DNA of 64,000 nucleotides from Tritonibacter multivorans (GTDB taxonomy: Bacteria; Pseudomonadota; Alphaproteobacteria; Rhodobacterales; Rhodobacteraceae). Below are positions 8,767-17,237 of the stretch, piece after piece. The stretch covers positions 1 to 64,000 of the forward strand of contig NZ_CYSD01000018.1 of the NCBI RefSeq assembly GCF_001458415.1. The letters are read 5' to 3'. The translations under genes were made by a program, and so were the position numbers. The first letter of the stretch is position 1. Each line of letters starts with the position of its first letter. The notes below the pieces were generated by a model that had not been told where the DNA came from, made no database searches, and was given only the letters and a program-made list of their open reading frames with translations.

Positions 8767-11648
8767 GGCTTGTTCCCCGCATTCAGATGGGCCAGCACCT
8801 CGTCGCGCGGGCCGTCAACAACCATACGGCCGGCCTGCAGGATCAGGGTGCGGTTGGTCAGCGACAAAATGGGCATACGGTGGGTGGCAATCACCGCAGT
8901 CCGATCCCCCAGCCAGCCTTCCAGACGGCTGACCAATGTGCGTTCAAGCGTCTGGTCCAGCGCGGCCGTGGGTTCATCCAGCAGCACAACAGAGGGATCC
9001 TGTAGCCAGAGACGCGCCCAGCCAATGGACTGGCGCTGACCAATGGACAGGCCCGCGCCGCCGTCACCAATCGGCAGGTCGAGCCCGCGCGGGTGGCTGC
9101 GGACGAAAGCGCCAAGACCCGCAAAATCCAGCGCTTCCAGCAGGCGCGCGTCGTCGCGTTCCAGCATAGTCAGGTTCAGGTTGTCACGCAGGGTGCCTGC
9201 AAACAGCCGCACCTCTTGACCCAGATAGCCGATATGGCGGCGCAGGTCGCGGGGTTCGATCTGGCTGATGTCGGTGCCGTCCAGCATGACACGGCCCTTT
9301 TCGGGGGTGTAGATCCCCGCAAGCAGCTTCAGCAGGGTGGATTTGCCCGACCCGTTCATGCCCAGCACAGCAATGCGCTGGCCCGGCACCACGGCGACGG
9401 CAGGCACATCCACAATCGGCGCGCCTTCGTCGTCATAGCGGAAGACAACTTCGCGCAGCTCGAACCGGCCTTCGATCCTTTCGCGGCGCAGATACGCACG
9501 ACCAGCTTCGCGCTCCTGTGGGGCGGCGGCCAGCTGATCCAGCGCTTCCAGCGCGGCGCGGACGTTGCTCCAGCGGGCCAGCGTGCCTGCAAACTGTGTC
9601 AGCGGCGCCAGCGTGCGCGAGGTCAGGATGCCTGTGGCAATGATCGTACCCACGGTGAACTCACCGGCGAAAACCATGTAAGTCCCAAGGATCACAGCGC
9701 AAATATAGGTGGCCTGCTGCACAGCCTGCGACCAGTAGGTGAGGGCAGAGGCCAGTTTGCGCTGGCCGTTAGAGGCCTGCGAGGACAACAGGTTCAGCTC
9801 GTCCCACAGGCGCAGAACACGTTCTTCGCCGCGCTGGGTTTTGATGGTTTCCAGCTCGGTCACCACTTCCTGCAGCAACCGCGCGCTTTTGGTCGAAGCG
9901 CCCTGCGTCTGACGTGTCAGCGCGATCATGCGTTTCTGCAGGAAATACCCCGGCAGCAGCATCAACAGGCCGCCCAGCACGATCACCCAGACCACCGGCC
10001 CACCGATCGAGGCGACCAGCAGCAGGAAGACGGCAATGAACGGCACATCCGCCAGTGTCGACAGCGTCGAAGAGGTAAAGAACTCCCGCACGGACGAAAA
10101 ATCCCGCATCGCGGAAAACAGCCCCGACGGCGGCAGCGGTTTCTTGTCAGCGCGCAGGCCAATCAGGCGCTGCATCAGCTTGCGCTGGACCATCATGTCG
10201 ATCTGACGGCCGGCCGCATCGGTGATCTGGGCGCGGGCGATTTTCAACAGCCCCTCTAGGCCGATTGCCAACAACGCGCCAAGCGCCAGCACCCATAGCG
10301 TCGCGGTCGACTGATGCGGCACCACGCGGTCATAGACCTGCAAGGAAAACAGCGCGACCGACACCGCCAGCAGGTTCGCCACCAAGGATCCCAGCATGAT
10401 TTCTGCAATCTGGCGACGGAAACGCGAAAACTCGCCCCAGAACCAGTGCGAGCCATCCAGTTGCGGCGTGTGCCGCTGTGCCAGCTGCGCCAGCGAGGGG
10501 CGCGCGGACAGGATGTAGCCCTCGAAATAGGGCATGAATTCGTGAACCGGCACTTCGGCGCGGTTGTCGGGGCAGGTGGTGTCAAACAGCACCAGACCGG
10601 CCTTGGTCTGTTCCAGCACCAGAACAGGCTGGCCACCCTGCATCATCGCAATCGCGGGCCAGGTGCGGGCATTGGGTTTGGCATTGGGCGACAGCTGCGC
10701 CTTCAGCCCAGACGCGGCAAGCGCATCCACCATGGTTTCTGGGCGCAGCGCCGCATCGCCTGCGGTTTGTAGCCGCTCTGCCACATCATGGGCGACCAGA
10801 TTGACCCCGGCAAGCGACGCCAGCGTGGTCAGCATTTGTGCCCGCGCGCGGATCCGCTCCTGCTCCGGTGTCAGGGCAGGGGTCTCTGTGCCCTCAGCGG
10901 TGTCGCCCTTGGCGGGGGTATCCGGCACCGGTGCCAGATGCGGCGCTTTGGCGACGGCTTTCACAGCGGTCGGCTTGGACTTGCGGCGCGCTTTAACAGA
11001 AGCCTTTTTCGGCGCGTTCAGCGTGATCTTCGGACCCGCCGTAGGGGTGTCGGATTGCGTGTCCAGCGCCGTAACGGTCGCTGTCGGCGCTTCGGGGATG
11101 TTATCTGCGTTGGCGCGGGCTGAGGGCGCGGGGGCAGATGCCTCAGCAGGCTCTTCCGCGGGCTCCTCGGGGGCCGGCTCCGCGGCGGAGTGGGCCTTGA
11201 GTTCTTCGACCGCCGCTTGGGAAAGGTCCGCTGTGGTGGCATCTTCGGGGGCGGCATCTTCGGGGGCGGTGTTTGTGTCGGCGACAGAGGGGGCGGCTTC
11301 CGATGCGGTCACGACCCCATCGGGAAAACGGCTGTCTTCACCGCTCGCGTCTTCTGGTGTTTCAGGCAGATCGTCTGCCACCGGCTGCGGCGCATCCTGT
11401 GTGTCAGGCGGAGAGACCTCGGCACCTGCGGTGAAATCGGTTGTGGTCTGTTCCGGTTCTTCAAGCGCCAGAACAGGCGAGGCATCCTGTGCCTTGGCGT
11501 CACGTTCCAGCGCGGCCAGATCCTGGCTGCTGCGGCCCATTGCGGACAGGGCGCTCAGGCTTGGCTTGCGCTTGCGCCCCTTGTGAGAGGCATCGCCAGC
11601 GTTGGCGTCGGGGTGTTTGGGGTCGGTGTGTTTTGGGTCGTCGGTCAA
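8763..11648 (-). CDS. Type I secretion ABC transporter with long disordered N-terminus
   Basis: A 961-residue exporter, over 200 residues longer than the roughly 720 usual for the LssB/LapB-type family. Residues 1 to about 265 are Ala/Pro/Glu/Thr-rich and look disordered. A C39-like domain (about 270-395) lacks the catalytic Cys, as in exporters that bind RTX or Bap-like substrates without cleaving them. Six membrane helices follow (about 410-690), then the ATPase with Walker A GMNGSGKST (about 765), signature LSIGQRQSIG (variant of LSGGQ) and Walker B VVLLDEPTAALD. It overlaps both neighbours by four bases. Likely substrates are the adhesin encoded upstream and perhaps the RTX proteins of the window (inference). 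Confidence 0.93.
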   Translation of the reverse strand: MTDDPKHTDPKHPDANAGDASHKGRKRKPSLSALSAMGRSSQDLAALERDAKAQDASPVLALEEPEQTTTDFTAGAEVSPPDTQDAPQPVADDLPETPEDASGEDSRFPDGVVTASEAAPSVADTNTAPEDAAPEDATTADLSQAAVEELKAHSAAEPAPEEPAEEPAEASAPAPSARANADNIPEAPTATVTALDTQSDTPTAGPKITLNAPKKASVKARRKSKPTAVKAVAKAPHLAPVPDTPAKGDTAEGTETPALTPEQERIRARAQMLTTLASLAGVNLVAHDVAERLQTAGDAALRPETMVDALAASGLKAQLSPNAKPNARTWPAIAMMQGGQPVLVLEQTKAGLVLFDTTCPDNRAEVPVHEFMPYFEGYILSARPSLAQLAQRHTPQLDGSHWFWGEFSRFRRQIAEIMLGSLVANLLAVSVALFSLQVYDRVVPHQSTATLWVLALGALLAIGLEGLLKIARAQITDAAGRQIDMMVQRKLMQRLIGLRADKKPLPPSGLFSAMRDFSSVREFFTSSTLSTLADVPFIAVFLLLVASIGGPVVWVIVLGGLLMLLPGYFLQKRMIALTRQTQGASTKSARLLQEVVTELETIKTQRGEERVLRLWDELNLLSSQASNGQRKLASALTYWSQAVQQATYICAVILGTYMVFAGEFTVGTIIATGILTSRTLAPLTQFAGTLARWSNVRAALEALDQLAAAPQEREAGRAYLRRERIEGRFELREVVFRYDDEGAPIVDVPAVAVVPGQRIAVLGMNGSGKSTLLKLLAGIYTPEKGRVMLDGTDISQIEPRDLRRHIGYLGQEVRLFAGTLRDNLNLTMLERDDARLLEALDFAGLGAFVRSHPRGLDLPIGDGGAGLSIGQRQSIGWARLWLQDPSVVLLDEPTAALDQTLERTLVSRLEGWLGDRTAVIATHRMPILSLTNRTLILQAGRMVVDGPRDEVLAHLNAGNKP

Positions 11649-12946
11649 ATCTTGTCTCCGTCAGCCAGTAGCCCCAGAGAGGCGGCCAGCGAAAGCTGGA
11701 TCAGTACCACTTCGTATTTCGCATCGATATAGGCTTGTTCGCGTTTTACGAGTTCTTCGTAGATCGGGATCACATCCATGACCGGACGCTGACCCGCTTC
11801 GAACTGCGCTCGGAACAGGCGATAGGTTTCGCGGCTGGCGCGCGACAGTTTCAGGGCTTCCTGTTCCTGTCGGCGGAAAGACTTCAGTCGCTGGATCTGC
11901 CGGGCATAATCGCGGCGTGCGGTTTCTTCGGCTTCGCCCACCTGACGCTGGGCCGCTTCCTTGCTGGCCTCGATCGCCTGAATGGCGGCAGGGGTGCCAA
12001 GGCCAAGTGGTTCAGCCAGGTTGACCAAGGCGCCGACGCCAGAGCCTTCGGTGTTGATCTCGCCGCCAACAGAGACCTGCGGCAGGTAGCCCGCGCGCTC
12101 CATGATCGCCTGTTGGGTGGCGCGCTCTGCTTCGGCTTCGGCGCGCAGAACGGACAGATACTGGCTGCCATCGGGCGGCAGGGCCAGCTCCAGACGGCCG
12201 GGGGCCGCGTCAAAGTCCTGACCGGTCATTGCGCGCAGTTCCGCGCGGGATGTGGCGGCTGCGTCATTTGCAGTGGCCATGGTGCTTTCCATACCGGAAA
12301 TCTTGCTTTGCACCACATTGATGTCAGATCGATCCGAGACACCGCCGTTGACGCGCCCCACCACGACGCGTTCAAAATCCGCCATGGTCTGGATTGCGCG
12401 GTAGGCATAAGCCGCTTTCTCATCCCCGCGCAGCCCCGCCACGTAAAGACCCAGTGCGGTTTCAACCCGGTCGTTCATGTCCTCGGACAGGGTCACCGCG
12501 GCCACTTCCACATCTGCGGCAGCAAAGGCGCGTTCGGCCTTGCGACGGCCATTGTCGAACAGAACCTGATCGATCAGCATGCCCGCAACCATTTCGCCCA
12601 GATCGGTCAAGCGAACCGAAGGGGTCAGGGTGGGCAGCCAGTTTTTGGATTTCGCCTGCGCCCGCAGCTTGGCCGAGGTCAACGCCGCCTGGCTGGCGCG
12701 GGCCTGTCCGCTCAGGGCCGCAGCGGCCACAGCGTCATAGGAACTATGCGGGGCCAGCAGGCTGTGGCGGTTCATCAGGGTGGTGATGACTTCGGATTGC
12801 GGGGCGTCTTCGGCCTGGGCAAAGCTCTGTTGCTGAGACCCCGGGGCAGGGGAGGCGCCTTGGCCGTCGGGCAAGCCAAGATTGCAGGCAGACAGCCCGC
12901 AGAAAAGTGCCACAACAGAAAACCCCCGAAACCGGATCATAACCAA
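11645..12946 (-). CDS. TolC-family outer membrane channel lipoprotein of the type I exporter
   Basis: 433 residues. The N-terminus has a lipoprotein signal with lipobox LSAC (Cys21), then a Gln/Pro-rich linker, then two TolC-type outer membrane efflux repeats rich in Ala/Gln/Glu helices. This should be the trimeric outer membrane duct completing the ABC-HlyD-TolC exporter. Its stop overlaps the ABC start (ATGA), so the three proteins are probably made together. A second in-frame ATG six bases into the gene is an alternative start. The 111-base gap to the adhesin gene upstream contains no obvious terminator, so one transcript from the adhesin is possible. Confidence 0.9.
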   Translation of the reverse strand: MVMIRFRGFSVVALFCGLSACNLGLPDGQGASPAPGSQQQSFAQAEDAPQSEVITTLMNRHSLLAPHSSYDAVAAAALSGQARASQAALTSAKLRAQAKSKNWLPTLTPSVRLTDLGEMVAGMLIDQVLFDNGRRKAERAFAAADVEVAAVTLSEDMNDRVETALGLYVAGLRGDEKAAYAYRAIQTMADFERVVVGRVNGGVSDRSDINVVQSKISGMESTMATANDAAATSRAELRAMTGQDFDAAPGRLELALPPDGSQYLSVLRAEAEAERATQQAIMERAGYLPQVSVGGEINTEGSGVGALVNLAEPLGLGTPAAIQAIEASKEAAQRQVGEAEETARRDYARQIQRLKSFRRQEQEALKLSRASRETYRLFRAQFEAGQRPVMDVIPIYEELVKREQAYIDAKYEVVLIQLSLAASLGLLADGDKI

Positions 12947-13057
12947 CGTCCTCGTGCCCCATATGCCGTATGTCCATTCCGTCGCCCCACCGCGCCGAAC
13001 GGATCAATTCTGTTGGGAAGCGCCGGAAGCGATATCGCCCCGGCGCTGCCTTGTTCT

Positions 13058-16000
13058 TTAGATGACGACGTTGACGTCTTCTTCGACCAAGAGCGTGGTC
13101 CCATCGTCGCCGATGGTATAGACATCGTAGGTCTCGCCATCCACGTCTCGGGTGCCATTTTGTGTGGCCCCTGTGACGGTCACCGTATCATCCGAGTTTC
13201 CGCGGATTGTCAGGGTGTCAGAGTTGCCGGACAGCGCGTTGATATCGGCTTCTGTCAGGGTCAGGTTGACCTGATCGGCAAACTCCAGGTTCAGGCTGTC
13301 GATGTTGAACTCTGCCGCGCCTGCGTGGCTCAGCACGCTGGTTTCGGTTGCGTTGTCTTCAAACATCACCATGACCGACGACTGGTTGCCTGCGTCGTCT
13401 TCGCTGCTGACCAGAAGGTTGGTGCCGTCCGCAACCGCATCGTCAAAGGCCAGCATGGTGTTCGAGCCAATGTCGAAAGCTGTGGCGGTTGCTTCTGGGG
13501 CGGTGCCGTCTGCTTCCAGGGTATTGACGGTGAAGTTCTCCCCCGAGGCCTCATCCACGCTGATGCTGGTCAGGTTGTCGTCGCCGTCAGTGCCGGTGCC
13601 GGTGACCGCCGGGGTGTCAACTTCGGTGTCGATGGTGATCGCCAGCGGCGTGTCCGGGGAAAGGATCGTGGTGTTGCCCGCCGCGTCGGTGGCGGTGATG
13701 GTCGGGGTCACGCTGTATTCGCCGTAGGCGTCGCGGTCGGCATCTGTGCCGGTCAGCACATCTGCGTCAAAGTTCACGGTCCAGCTGCCGTCAGCGGCCA
13801 CAGTTGCGGCGCGGCTGACACCATTGATTTCCACCGTGACGGAAGACCCTGCCTCAACGGTGCCGGTCAGGTCAAAGCCCTGTTCCAGCTCTGCGCGGTT
13901 GACGGTGTTGCCGCCGCTCACGCCGTCAGTCGCAAAGTCGGTGACTTCAGTGTCAAGGCCCACAGTGTCGGCGTCAGAGGCGGTGTTGCCCACATCGTCA
14001 GTGATGGTTGCGGTGACATCCAGGGTGTCGGTGCCTTCGGGAATCTCAGCTGCGTCAAAGGTGTAGGACCAATTGCCCGATCCATCTGCGGTCGCGGTGC
14101 CGGACGCAGTGCCGAGGGTCACAAGGACCTCTTCGCCCGCAGTTGCGGTGCCGGTGACGGTCACGCCGCCGTCGCGTTCTGCGTCGTTGATCACGCCATC
14201 TGTGCGCTCTGCATCATCGCTGTTGGTAACAGCAACGTCCGAAATCTCAACCGTGCCGGCATAGGTGTCGATGCGCAGGTCATGCGTGTCGGTGGCCTCA
14301 TTGCCTGCCGCGTCTGTGGAGGTCAGCATCAGGGTGCTGTTGTATTCACCCTCGGGCAGGCTGCCTGCCTCATAGGTGACGTTCCAGTTGCCATCTGCAT
14401 CCGCCACAGCGGTGCGCGTTACAGAAGACGCGCCCCCGTCTTGGATGAGGGTCACAGTCACAGCAGAGCCCGCTTCGGCGGTGCCGGTAATGGTGATGCC
14501 CGCCGCCATTTCGCCGCCAGCCACAATATTGTCGCCAGCTTGGGTGTCATCAAAGGCTGCGGATGTTTCGGTGTCGACCGCCAGCACCTGCGTCGCATCC
14601 GAGCTGGAGTTGCCGTAGGCGTCGGTCGAGGTGATGGTGATTTCGTCGGTGCGCGTGCCCGGCGCGATCTGATCGGCAGAGAAGGTGACGCTCCAGTTGC
14701 CGTCCGAGCCCACCGTGGTGGTCTGGGTTTCGCCCGCGATTTCAACACTCAGGGTTGCACCTGCTTCGCCGGTGCCGGAAATCACGGTGCCTGCGGCCTG
14801 GGTGGATTCATTGACGATGTCGCCGGTGGCCTGCGTGCCGCTGGTCACGGTGAATTCGGGCGCCACAGTGTCGATGACCAGATCGGTGCTCGAGGTTGCG
14901 GTATTGCCTGCAAGGTCGGTTGCAGCGACAGAGACGGTCGCGGTGTAATCACCGGACAGTTCGCCCCCTGCAATGGCTGCGCTCCAGTTGCCAGAGCCGT
15001 CTGCGGTCACGGTGCGGGTGATGTCGCCGGATGCGGTTGCAACGGTCACCACAACGGTTGCGCCTGCTTCTGCGGTGCCGGTGATGTCAAAGCCAGCCGC
15101 AGCTTCAGAGGCGTTCAGCACGCCATCTGCACCGCCCAGACCGCCGTCGATGGTGACACTGGTCAGGGTGTCCACAACCAGCGTGTCGGTGGTTGTGGTG
15201 CTGTTGCCATGCGGGTCGGTGGTGACAATGGTGATCTCGGAAGAGTACTCACCGGTGCCAATCTGGGTCGAGTTGAAGGTAACAGTCCAGCTGCCATCCT
15301 CGCCCACGGTGGTGGTTTGGGTCTCGCCGCCGATGGTCAGCGCAACGGTTGCGCCTGCTTCACCGGTGCCAGAGATCACGGTGCCCGTGCTTTGTTCTTC
15401 GGCATTGACCACATCGCCAACAGACTGGGTGCCTGCGGTGATTTCCACCTCGGGCGGGGTCATGTCGATGTCGATGGTGGGGCCGTCCAGCTCGAAGGTG
15501 GTGCCAGCAGGGTCAACAACGGTCACGACGGTTTCATAGTCGCCATCACCGGGCAGGTCGTCGGTGGGGAAATCCACAACCCAGGTGCCGTCTTCGCCAA
15601 CGGTGGTTGTGCCAGAGGTGTCGCCGATGACAACGCTGACCTCAGAGCCCGGTTCGCCGGTGCCGCTGATGGTGACCCCATCCGGGTCGCCTTCGGGCAC
15701 CACATAGGTGCCATCTGCGTCGTTTACGGTCGGGCTGCCGTCATCACCGCTGCCGCCGTCGTCTCCATCGCCGCCAACTCCGCCAACCAAGGCCGCCGCG
15801 CCCGCGCCCGCTGCTCCAATCAGGCCAAGGCCACCCAGCGCAGGGCCTGCCAGCGGCGCAACCACCGGTTCGATACGATCCACGCCAAGGAACACCATGT
15901 CGTCATAGGCGCTCCACTTGCCCGCCAGATCCAGCGGCTCATAAGAGGCAAAGAGCATGCCTTCGGCTTTGTCTTCCAGAACCACTTCGATGAAGCTGCC

Positions 16001-16258
16001 GTTGTCTGACAGGAACAGGTTTTTTGCGCCGGTTGCGGCCTCATTATAGAAGTCGCGTACAACCAGCGTGGTGCCGTCGTTCATCACAACATGCAAGTCT
16101 TGGCCGTGGCGTGCATAGCTTTCAACCTCAGCAGGGGAGAGGTTTAGGGAAATGTCCTTAGCGCGGGCGGCGTCGATCACCGACGGGTTACCTTCGGTGG
16201 CCGTGCCGTGGGAATTCGTACCGGTGGTGTCACGGGTAATAAAAGCTACGATGCTCAT
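13058..16258 (-). CDS. Large Ig-repeat adhesin (BapA-like, type I secreted)
   Basis: A 1066-residue, strongly acidic Thr/Gly/Asp-rich protein. Residues 1-135 resemble the BapA prefix-like domain (LHVVMNDGTTLVVRDFYNEA). A Gly/Ala-rich stretch and an Asp/Gly linker follow (about 140-180). Then come seven bacterial Ig-like repeats of about 95 residues, each with an ITGTxEAGxxVxV start, a DGxWxVxF core and an AGN..D end. The last 180 residues are a different C-terminal domain ending VEEDVNVVI, where a type I secretion signal is expected. There is no Sec signal peptide. The gene sits directly upstream of the exporter genes, so it is their most likely substrate and probably acts in surface attachment or biofilm formation. 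Confidence 0.87.
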   Translation of the reverse strand: MSIVAFITRDTTGTNSHGTATEGNPSVIDAARAKDISLNLSPAEVESYARHGQDLHVVMNDGTTLVVRDFYNEAATGAKNLFLSDNGSFIEVVLEDKAEGMLFASYEPLDLAGKWSAYDDMVFLGVDRIEPVVAPLAGPALGGLGLIGAAGAGAAALVGGVGGDGDDGGSGDDGSPTVNDADGTYVVPEGDPDGVTISGTGEPGSEVSVVIGDTSGTTTVGEDGTWVVDFPTDDLPGDGDYETVVTVVDPAGTTFELDGPTIDIDMTPPEVEITAGTQSVGDVVNAEEQSTGTVISGTGEAGATVALTIGGETQTTTVGEDGSWTVTFNSTQIGTGEYSSEITIVTTDPHGNSTTTTDTLVVDTLTSVTIDGGLGGADGVLNASEAAAGFDITGTAEAGATVVVTVATASGDITRTVTADGSGNWSAAIAGGELSGDYTATVSVAATDLAGNTATSSTDLVIDTVAPEFTVTSGTQATGDIVNESTQAAGTVISGTGEAGATLSVEIAGETQTTTVGSDGNWSVTFSADQIAPGTRTDEITITSTDAYGNSSSDATQVLAVDTETSAAFDDTQAGDNIVAGGEMAAGITITGTAEAGSAVTVTLIQDGGASSVTRTAVADADGNWNVTYEAGSLPEGEYNSTLMLTSTDAAGNEATDTHDLRIDTYAGTVEISDVAVTNSDDAERTDGVINDAERDGGVTVTGTATAGEEVLVTLGTASGTATADGSGNWSYTFDAAEIPEGTDTLDVTATITDDVGNTASDADTVGLDTEVTDFATDGVSGGNTVNRAELEQGFDLTGTVEAGSSVTVEINGVSRAATVAADGSWTVNFDADVLTGTDADRDAYGEYSVTPTITATDAAGNTTILSPDTPLAITIDTEVDTPAVTGTGTDGDDNLTSISVDEASGENFTVNTLEADGTAPEATATAFDIGSNTMLAFDDAVADGTNLLVSSEDDAGNQSSVMVMFEDNATETSVLSHAGAAEFNIDSLNLEFADQVNLTLTEADINALSGNSDTLTIRGNSDDTVTVTGATQNGTRDVDGETYDVYTIGDDGTTLLVEEDVNVVI

Positions 16259-17237
16259 CTTAACTGCTCACTCTATGCGAATACACGCGTGCGCTCGAGC
16301 GCAGCGTGTTTTGGAATTCGGTTGCCTGTAGTTCTGCCTGCGTACCGCCTTTGCGGCATATTTGTGTCGAATATGCGGTTATTGCGGTTCAACTGTCTAG
16401 GGGAAGAATGGCGTTTGTTAATCCTTTTTGGGGGTGGGCGTGATCCAAAAAGCGCATATTTTGCTTACATTTGAAGATTCTGTAGGCAGTCGATCGGCGG
16501 AGAATCGCAATATTTGTTAACCTTCAAGGCGCTACCCCTTTTGAGGTAGGAATCCCCTCTGTGAGATTCTGTACAACGAGGGGGCGTTTGGGGCATCGGC
16601 AGGTGTGGCAATCGCGCAATCCCGGGGGCTAAACGCAGTGTTTTGCTGCCGTCCGGGGCTGGGCAGGGCGGCCATCAGGGGTGGTGAATTGTCAGGCAAT
16701 CGCGCACGTGTGATTACAATTCGTATAAAAATTTACCACAGTTAATAGAAAATATACCAATCTTGGTTAGGTTTAGACATATATATAGTGTACCCTAACC
16801 TTAGCGGACAGGAATCCGATCTACGCGGAGCCGAGCTTATCGGCGGTGGCCATAGACCCAGCAGGTGACAAGGGCAGGCCGTGCAGAACGCACATAAAAC
16901 GCCGTCGGCGCCGAGCAGAACCCAGAGACACCCCTCGCGGACGCCGCATCGACGGCCGACGACAGCGAACCTGCATGACCCAAGCTGCGCCCGCGTGACC
17001 CGACCTGAACCGTCGCCCCGCCTGCTGTGGGGCGCGCGCAGAACAAACGGACATGGCCCTCGAAGGTTCGAGGCACGCAATCCCTTTCAGAACCTTCGCC
17101 GTGATCCGACCCGGATCAAGACCTGCCTTCGCGTTTGCCGTCTCGTCGTGCAAACCCCCTCGAAGGCCAGACCAGGAGCAAGACTGACAACACACCCAGG
17201 AGAAATACCTAGGATATATACCAGGAGGCGAAGCCAC
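16259..17237. other. Long non-coding region between adhesin and prkA
   Basis: Nearly 1 kb separates two divergent genes. Around 16380-16800 the sequence is AT-rich and promoter-like, with a perfect inverted repeat at 16765-16800 around a TATATATA core. From about 16810 to 17237 it is GC-rich and open in several frames but shows no convincing gene; it is probably the long 5' leader of prkA. Near its end the element CCAGGAG occurs three times, the last copy serving as the prkA ribosome-binding site. Regulatory RNA structure is possible but I cannot assign it. Confidence 0.5.
16765..16800. promoter_or_regulatory. Inverted repeat around an AT-rich core (possible operator/promoter)
   Basis: GGTTAGG at 16765-16771 is mirrored by CCTAACC at 16794-16800, 22 bases apart, with the core ACATATATATAGTGTA between them. 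This is an operator-like layout in the region shared by the divergent adhesin and prkA genes. TTGGTT beginning at 16763 and TATAGT in the core could be weak -35/-10 boxes for prkA, but the spacing is poor. The protein that would bind is unknown. Confidence 0.35.

Noticed and set aside
11735-16009. 1424-codon open frame on the plus strand
   Set aside because: It is codon-aligned antisense to the tolC-like and adhesin genes and to the gap between them, with unusual composition (many His, Arg, Gly, Ala). It reflects codon bias, not a real gene.
16881-17237. N-terminal extension of prkA by 119 codons
   Set aside because: The ATG at 17238 has an AGGAGG site and gives the family-standard length of 644; the extension is low-complexity and Arg/Pro-rich.
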